64,000 nt of DNA, from assembly GCF_020176715.1 (NCBI RefSeq), contig NZ_JAIVMF010000004.1, positions 186,001 through 250,000 of the forward strand, given 5' to 3'. A model generated the notes under the pieces. It was not told the DNA's origin, made no database searches, and saw only the letters and a list, made by a program, of their open reading frames with translations. Of the stretch, positions 59,667-64,000 are shown one piece after another. Both the position numbers and the translations under genes were made by a program. This DNA comes from Stappia stellulata (GTDB lineage: Bacteria > Pseudomonadota > Alphaproteobacteria > Rhizobiales > Stappiaceae). Numbering within the stretch: the first letter of the stretch is position 1; every line of letters begins with the position of its first letter.

Positions 59667-60986
59667 ATGGTTGGCATGACCCGGCTGGAACCCGATGTGC
59701 ACTGGCCTACCGTCGACCCCGCGCCCGCCGTGAGCCGGTTTTTGGCCGCCGCCGGTTCGGCGGTCGCGGCGCAGGGATACCGCCCGCTGTGGGCGGGTAT
59801 CGATACGCAGGCACTTCGTTGCAACGCCGGCTTGATCAGACGCCATCTCGCGCCCGACGGCTTTTGCGCCGTTTTGAAGGGGGATGCCTATGGGCACGGC
59901 GCCGACCTGGTCGCGCAGGCGATTGTCGCGGATTGCAGTCATATCGCGATTTGCGACAATCGGGAGGCGGTGGCGGTCCGCAAGGCAAGCGCCGAGATCC
60001 CGGTGCTGCGTCTCAGGATCGGCGCCCCGGGGGAAATCGCGGCCGCGATGGCCGACGGTCTCGGCTTGCGCGAGACCGTCGGATCGCTCGAGGCGGCCCG
60101 CATCGTCAGCGACCTCGCCGCCGGCCATCGGCGGGTTCAGCCGGTCCATCTCAATCTCGATGTCGCGGGCTCGGGCCGGACCGGGCTCAATATCGCGCCG
60201 ATGAGGGATTGCCTGGCGCAGATCTCGAGCATTATTGCCCTGCCGTGGCTCAGGATCGCGAGCCTCGGGTGTCACCTGCCGGACGCTGCAAGCGCCAATG
60301 CGTCGGATCTGGATGACCCGTCGAGGCGGGGCATCGCCCGTTTCCAGGAGATCGTGGCAAACGCGCTGCCGCTGTTTCGGGAGGCGGGCGAGGGCGACCC
60401 GGAAATCAGTCTGTTCTCGTCCGCGGCCTCGGCCGTCTTCGGAGGGGTCGACGATCTCGACGGGCTGGGGCTGCAAAGGTTCGACCGGATCGGAAACGCC
60501 CTTTACGGCACTGCCAACGGAATGCGCGGGCCTTTCGCAGGAACGCGACAAGTCATGCATGTGGCGACAAGCGTTTGCGACTGCATGCACCGTCCGCAAG
60601 GCGCGACGATCGGCTACGAACATGCCTATCGGATTGGCGAGCGGTCCGGGCAATGGATTGCCTTGCTCGGGTTTGGCTGGCTCAGCGCGGGCCGAACCTA
60701 CCAGGGCATCGGCAAGACCGAGACGCCGGCCTGCGTCCTCAATGCACATGGTGGCGCACACCGTCTCGTCGGCCGTCAATCCATGAACATGAGCACGGTG
60801 GAGGCCGAAGACCCGACAGGGCACCGCCTGTCTTGCGGCGACCATGTGTTCGTCACCACCGACTGGTGGAGGGCGCGCGCGCGGGCCGACATTTCTTCCC
60901 TCGCGGCCTGGATGGGCGATGTGCAGCCGGAGTTTGTGACATCGGTTCTCGGCTGCAGCCCGTCGACGCTGCGATTTTCATTCTGA
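59667..60986 (+). CDS. Alanine racemase-family PLP enzyme
   Basis: About 439 residues. The N-terminal barrel has the PLP Lys in CAVLKGDAYGHGADLV (Lys71). The C-terminal domain carries the catalytic Tyr region TIGYEHAYRIGE and VGRQSMNMSTVEA, all typical of Alr. An extra ~35 N-terminal residues precede the domain. It follows the PLP synthase gene by 13 bases and precedes an exporter, so it is probably a dedicated racemase for the product of this cluster rather than the cell-wall enzyme. Relatives with amino acids other than Ala are known. The substrate is not predictable from sequence. Confidence 0.85.
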   Translation: MVGMTRLEPDVHWPTVDPAPAVSRFLAAAGSAVAAQGYRPLWAGIDTQALRCNAGLIRRHLAPDGFCAVLKGDAYGHGADLVAQAIVADCSHIAICDNREAVAVRKASAEIPVLRLRIGAPGEIAAAMADGLGLRETVGSLEAARIVSDLAAGHRRVQPVHLNLDVAGSGRTGLNIAPMRDCLAQISSIIALPWLRIASLGCHLPDAASANASDLDDPSRRGIARFQEIVANALPLFREAGEGDPEISLFSSAASAVFGGVDDLDGLGLQRFDRIGNALYGTANGMRGPFAGTRQVMHVATSVCDCMHRPQGATIGYEHAYRIGERSGQWIALLGFGWLSAGRTYQGIGKTETPACVLNAHGGAHRLVGRQSMNMSTVEAEDPTGHRLSCGDHVFVTTDWWRARARADISSLAAWMGDVQPEFVTSVLGCSPSTLRFSF

Positions 60987-61077
60987 CGCCGCATCCGGTG
61001 CGGGCGCGACGGCGCGACCGCCCTTTCCTTCGCCAGGGCCGGCCCGCGGACCGGGAGCATCCATTGGAGAAAAAACC

Positions 61078-62025
61078 ATGGCCGCCAGGGACCTGACATC
61101 GACCGCCGGTGCGTTCGACAATGCCAAGGGCGTTGCCTGGGCGGCCGTTGCCGTTGCGCTGTTTGCCCTGATCTTCGTCTCGGGGAAGTGGAGCGGCGGT
61201 GTCGCATCCGCCGCGCAAATCATCTGGCTGCGCTATGTCGGCGGGTTCCTGTGCGTGGTCGCCTGGGCGCTTCTCAGCCGGGAGCGGGTTCGCGGGCTGG
61301 CCACGCCGCAGCTTCCCGTCCATGCGGTGCGCGCGGCCGCCGGCGGTGGCGGCGGCATGGCCGCGATCTATGCGGCGACCAACATGCCCGTCGCCGATGC
61401 AACGGCCATCGGCCTGCTGGACGGGTTCTTTACCGTGCTCCTCGGCGTTTTCGTGCTGAAGGAAGCCTTCACGCCCCGGCAGTGGGGCGCGGCGCTGGTG
61501 TGTCTTGCCGGTGCGATGATCGTCGTTGCCGGCGATGGCGCCGGTCTGCACCTGCAAGCCGACACGCTGCTTGCCGGTCTCGTCGCCCTTGCCGGCGCGG
61601 TGCTCATCGCCGTGGAGAGCATCCTCATCAAGACGCTGGCGCGCTCGGAACGTGCAATTATCGTGCTGTTCTATGTGAACCTGTTTGGCATGCTGCTGTT
61701 CGCCGCCCCCGCCCTGTGGCAATGGCAACCGGTTCCGGCCGCGCTGACCGGTGCCTTCGTCCTGCTGGGACCGATCGCGATCCTCGCGCAGGTCTGCAAC
61801 ATCCAGGCGTTCCGCCTGTCAGACGCCGCCCTGATCGGGCCGGTCCGCTACACATGGATCGTGTTCGGCGCCCTGTTCGGATGGGTCTTGTTCGGAGAAA
61901 CCCCGACGACCGCCACCTATGCGGGCGGCGCCTTGATCCTCATCGGCGGGGCCGGACTTGCGGCATCGCGGTCCCGCCGCATTCTCCCGACAGCGGTTCC
62001 GGGGGCTCCGGGCCCGCCGCGTTGA
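61078..62025 (+). CDS. EamA/DMT-family transporter
   Basis: The 315-residue protein has ten predicted membrane helices in two EamA repeats, beginning GVAWAAVAVALFALIFVSGKW. AADATAIGLLDGFFTVLLGVFVLKEAF and IGPVRYTWIVFGALFGWVLFGETP are the typical repeat ends. DMT-family proteins export amino acids and metabolites. It is the last gene of the kinase/PLP/racemase cluster, 91 bases downstream of the racemase, and would fit export of its product (compare the exporter of the D-cycloserine locus). The ATG follows GGAGAAAAAACC. Confidence 0.87.
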   Translation: MAARDLTSTAGAFDNAKGVAWAAVAVALFALIFVSGKWSGGVASAAQIIWLRYVGGFLCVVAWALLSRERVRGLATPQLPVHAVRAAAGGGGGMAAIYAATNMPVADATAIGLLDGFFTVLLGVFVLKEAFTPRQWGAALVCLAGAMIVVAGDGAGLHLQADTLLAGLVALAGAVLIAVESILIKTLARSERAIIVLFYVNLFGMLLFAAPALWQWQPVPAALTGAFVLLGPIAILAQVCNIQAFRLSDAALIGPVRYTWIVFGALFGWVLFGETPTTATYAGGALILIGGAGLAASRSRRILPTAVPGAPGPPR

Positions 62026-62067
62026 CGGTCAGGCGGACCCCGGCGCCGGCCGGCGTCGCCCGCGCCT

Positions 62068-62766
62068 TCAGTTGTCGGCGCGCTTGAACACCATCATGGT
62101 GAAGAGCCCGAAGGGCGCGATGCGCTCCTCGTGCACCAGCGTCATGCCGGTGTTGTCGAGCACAGTCTCGCGCTCGAACAGCGGATCCCAGCCGAGCTTG
62201 CCGGCGAAGCGCGCCAGTCCGCGCTCGATCCAGGCAAAGAGCCCTGAGCGCGACGCGAAGTGGTTGACGACGATGACCGTACCGCCAGGTCGCACGACGC
62301 GTTCGAGCTCGGCCAGCACCGTTTCGGGGTCGGGAACGACGGTCATGACATACATCACCGTGGCGACATCGAAGCGGGCTTCGGGAAAGTCAAGGTCGGC
62401 GGCGTCCATCGCGCGCAGCTCGGCGACATTGCCCAGATGCTTGCGCGCCACCCGTTCGCGGGCGCGCTCCAGCATCGGTTCCGACAGGTCGATGCCGGTG
62501 ACGGTCAGGTTGCGGCTGTAGAGCGGCAGCGACAACCCGGTGCCGACGCCCACCTCCAGCAGGTCGCCGGACAGACGGTTGGCGGCGCGGGCGGCGGCGC
62601 GCTGGCCGAACACCAGCGGCGCGGTGAACACCCAGTCGTAGACCGGCGCCCAGCGGGCATAGGCACTTTCGACATCGCTTCGCGTGCCGGTGCCGCGCGT
62701 CGCGGAGGAAAACACCCGGTCGAGCCAGCGCCCGAACCGCGAAGCGCGGAGAAAATCTTCGACCAT
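62068..62766 (-). CDS. pmtA: SAM-dependent methyltransferase, PmtA-like (phosphatidylethanolamine N-methyltransferase)
   Basis: The 232-residue protein has AYARWAPVYDWVFTAPLVFGQR, LLEVGVGTGLSLPLYSRNLTVTGIDLS (SAM motif I), VVPDPETVLAELERVVRPGG and VVNHFASRSGLFAWIERGL, the pattern of Rhodobacter/Sinorhizobium PmtA enzymes, which methylate phosphatidylethanolamine to phosphatidylcholine. The ATG overlaps the mnmA stop by one base (TAATG), so the genes are coupled. Generic methyltransferases can look alike, so the substrate is likely but not proven. Confidence 0.75.
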   Translation of the reverse strand: MVEDFLRASRFGRWLDRVFSSATRGTGTRSDVESAYARWAPVYDWVFTAPLVFGQRAAARAANRLSGDLLEVGVGTGLSLPLYSRNLTVTGIDLSEPMLERARERVARKHLGNVAELRAMDAADLDFPEARFDVATVMYVMTVVPDPETVLAELERVVRPGGTVIVVNHFASRSGLFAWIERGLARFAGKLGWDPLFERETVLDNTGMTLVHEERIAPFGLFTMMVFKRADN

Positions 62767-63947
62767 TATGCCGTTGCCGTTGCTTGTGTTGTCTTTTCCG
62801 GGTTGCCGATCGCATGGCCGGGAACCGTTCGTTCGATCCACCCGCCGCCGAGAACGCGCGCGCCGTCGCCGTCGTCGTCGAAGAAGACGCAGGCCTGCCC
62901 TGGTGCGACGCCGGTTTCCCCGTCGAGCAGCTCGACGACGGCTTCGCCGTCGCGCAGCCTGAGGATCGCGGGCCTCGGAGGACGGGTGGAGCGCACCTTG
63001 GCGTGCAGCTCGAGCCCGTCGGCGGGGATGTTTTCCAGCAGGCCGGGGCCGATCCAGTTGACGTCGCGCAGCACGATCTCGCGCGTGCCGAGCGCCTCGC
63101 GCGGGCCGACGATCACCCGCCGGTTGGCGGCGTCGAGACGCACGACATAGAGCGGCTCGCCGGTGGCGACGCCGATGCCGCGCCGCTGCCCGATGGTGAA
63201 ATGGATGATGCCCTGATGGCGCCCGAGCACGCGTCCGTCGAGGTGGACGATGTCGCCGGGTTCGGCGGCGTCGGGCTTCAGCCGCTCGATCACGTCGGCG
63301 TATTTGCCCTGGGGCACGAAGCAGATGTCCTGGCTGTCCTGCTTCTCGGCGACGGACAGGCCGAACTCGCGGGCGAGCTCGCGGGTTTCCGCCTTGGTCA
63401 TGCCGCCGAGCGGAAAGCGCAGGAAGTCGAGCTGGTCCTGGGTGGTGGCGAAGAGGAAATAGCTCTGGTCGCGGTCGAGATCGACCGGGCGGTGTAACGC
63501 ACGATGGTTGCCAACCATGCCGGTGCGCACATAGTGGCCGGTCGCCAGCACGTCGGCGCCGAGCGTCTTCGCCGTCTCCAGCAGGTCGGAGAACTTGACG
63601 GTCTGGTTGCAGGCGACGCAGGGGATCGGGGTTTCGCCGGCGATGTAGCTTTCGGCAAACCGTTCGATCACCGCCTCGCGGAAGCGGTCTTCATAGTCGA
63701 GCACGTAATGGGGAATGCCGAGGCTCTCGGCGACCCGGCGCGCGTCCTGGATGTCCTGGCCCGCGCAACAAGCGCCCGCCCGGTGCACCGCCTCGCCGTG
63801 GTCATAGAGCTGAAGCGTCACGCCGACGACGTCATAGCCCTCGCGCTTCATCAGTCCGGCGACGACGGAGGAATCGACGCCGCCCGACATGGCGACGACG
63901 ACCCGTGTGTCCTGCGGTCTCTTCGGCAGATCGAGACTGTTGAGCAT
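62766..63947 (-). CDS. mnmA: tRNA-specific 2-thiouridylase MnmA
   Basis: The 393-residue protein has the PP-loop [18 protein letters not shown], catalytic Cys in [12 protein letters not shown] and in [27 protein letters not shown], and the [20 protein letters not shown] segment. MnmA introduces sulfur at the 2-position of the wobble uridine in tRNA-Lys, -Glu and -Gln. The ATG at 63947 follows AAGGTGAGA; a GTG three codons upstream is less likely. The sequence from 63948 to the window edge holds no other feature that I can identify. Confidence 0.94.
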   Translation of the reverse strand: MLNSLDLPKRPQDTRVVVAMSGGVDSSVVAGLMKREGYDVVGVTLQLYDHGEAVHRAGACCAGQDIQDARRVAESLGIPHYVLDYEDRFREAVIERFAESYIAGETPIPCVACNQTVKFSDLLETAKTLGADVLATGHYVRTGMVGNHRALHRPVDLDRDQSYFLFATTQDQLDFLRFPLGGMTKAETRELAREFGLSVAEKQDSQDICFVPQGKYADVIERLKPDAAEPGDIVHLDGRVLGRHQGIIHFTIGQRRGIGVATGEPLYVVRLDAANRRVIVGPREALGTREIVLRDVNWIGPGLLENIPADGLELHAKVRSTRPPRPAILRLRDGEAVVELLDGETGVAPGQACVFFDDDGDGARVLGGGWIERTVPGHAIGNPEKTTQATATA

Positions 63948-64000
63948 TGTTCTCACCTTGCGGTCTGAGCCGGCCTGCCCGGCGATCCCGCCCGGCCCGT

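Noticed and set aside
1-64000. CRISPR arrays, tRNA or rRNA genes, and transposases
   Set aside because: None was seen. No regularly spaced repeats, no recognisable tRNA acceptor/T-loop patterns and no transposase or integrase protein were found on reading the window.

Overview
The window is GC-rich (roughly two thirds G+C) and densely coded. Its gene families point to an alphaproteobacterium. The strongest signs are a complete C-P lyase locus of the rhizobial/rhodobacterial type, a PmtA-like phospholipid methyltransferase next to mnmA, a sulfide:quinone oxidoreductase behind a SqrR/BigR-like operator, and the bacteriochlorophyll genes bchE-bchJ behind a PpsR/CrtJ-like palindrome. The host is therefore probably a phototrophic (or formerly phototrophic) alphaproteobacterium. 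I cannot name the genus from sequence alone. No rRNA, tRNA, CRISPR array or insertion sequence was recognised.

Layout. 1-5.1 kb: an unusual peptide-modification locus with the end of an NHLP-type leader protein, a JmjC/cupin hydroxylase, a stand-alone LanM-type dehydratase domain, and on the other strand a 2OG-Fe(II) oxygenase and a tryptophan-halogenase-like flavoprotein. 5.2-9.2 kb: a small unknown gene, a three-gene sulfide-oxidation operon (Tat-exported SQR, DUF5368-like membrane protein, secreted DsrE-like protein), and two small secreted proteins of unknown function. 9.2-22.8 kb: phosphonate catabolism. phnF diverges from phnGHIJKL plus a hexapeptide transferase, followed by phnCDE1E2, a DUF1045 2H-phosphoesterase-like gene, phnM and phnN. 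23-27.7 kb: an FkbM methyltransferase, a sulfite-oxidase-fold protein coupled to a GGDEF-EAL protein, and a BKACE enzyme. 27.7-30 kb: bchE-bchJ. 30-36.1 kb: an SGNH hydrolase, a DeoR regulator and an mntABCD-type metal transporter with tandem Fur-family boxes.

36.5-44.5 kb: a tightly coupled four-gene cluster of unrecognised function (786-aa beta-rich protein, 341-aa protein, terpenoid-cyclase-fold-like protein, 1231-aa propeller/helical protein with hydrophobic C-terminus). 44.6-48.8 kb: a dienelactone hydrolase and fabI-DUF3141. 49-53 kb: an ATP-grasp ligase, a FemAB/GNAT-like transferase and a flippase, probably for a surface or exported glycoconjugate. 53.1-55 kb: a pentapeptide-repeat gene bracketed by 27-bp direct repeats, one of which is the 3' end of a GNAT gene. 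55-57 kb: pirin and a LysR regulator. 57.1-62 kb: two small genes, a GHMP kinase broken by a 5-bp tandem duplication, a cysteine-synthase-like PLP enzyme, an alanine-racemase-like enzyme and an EamA exporter. Together these look like a pathway for an unusual (possibly D-) amino acid. 62-64 kb: pmtA-like and mnmA.

The best candidates for undescribed biology are the NHLP/LanM/JmjC/halogenase locus, the four-gene 36.5-44.5 kb cluster and the kinase/PLP/racemase/exporter cluster. Functions given for these are inference from domains and gene order.
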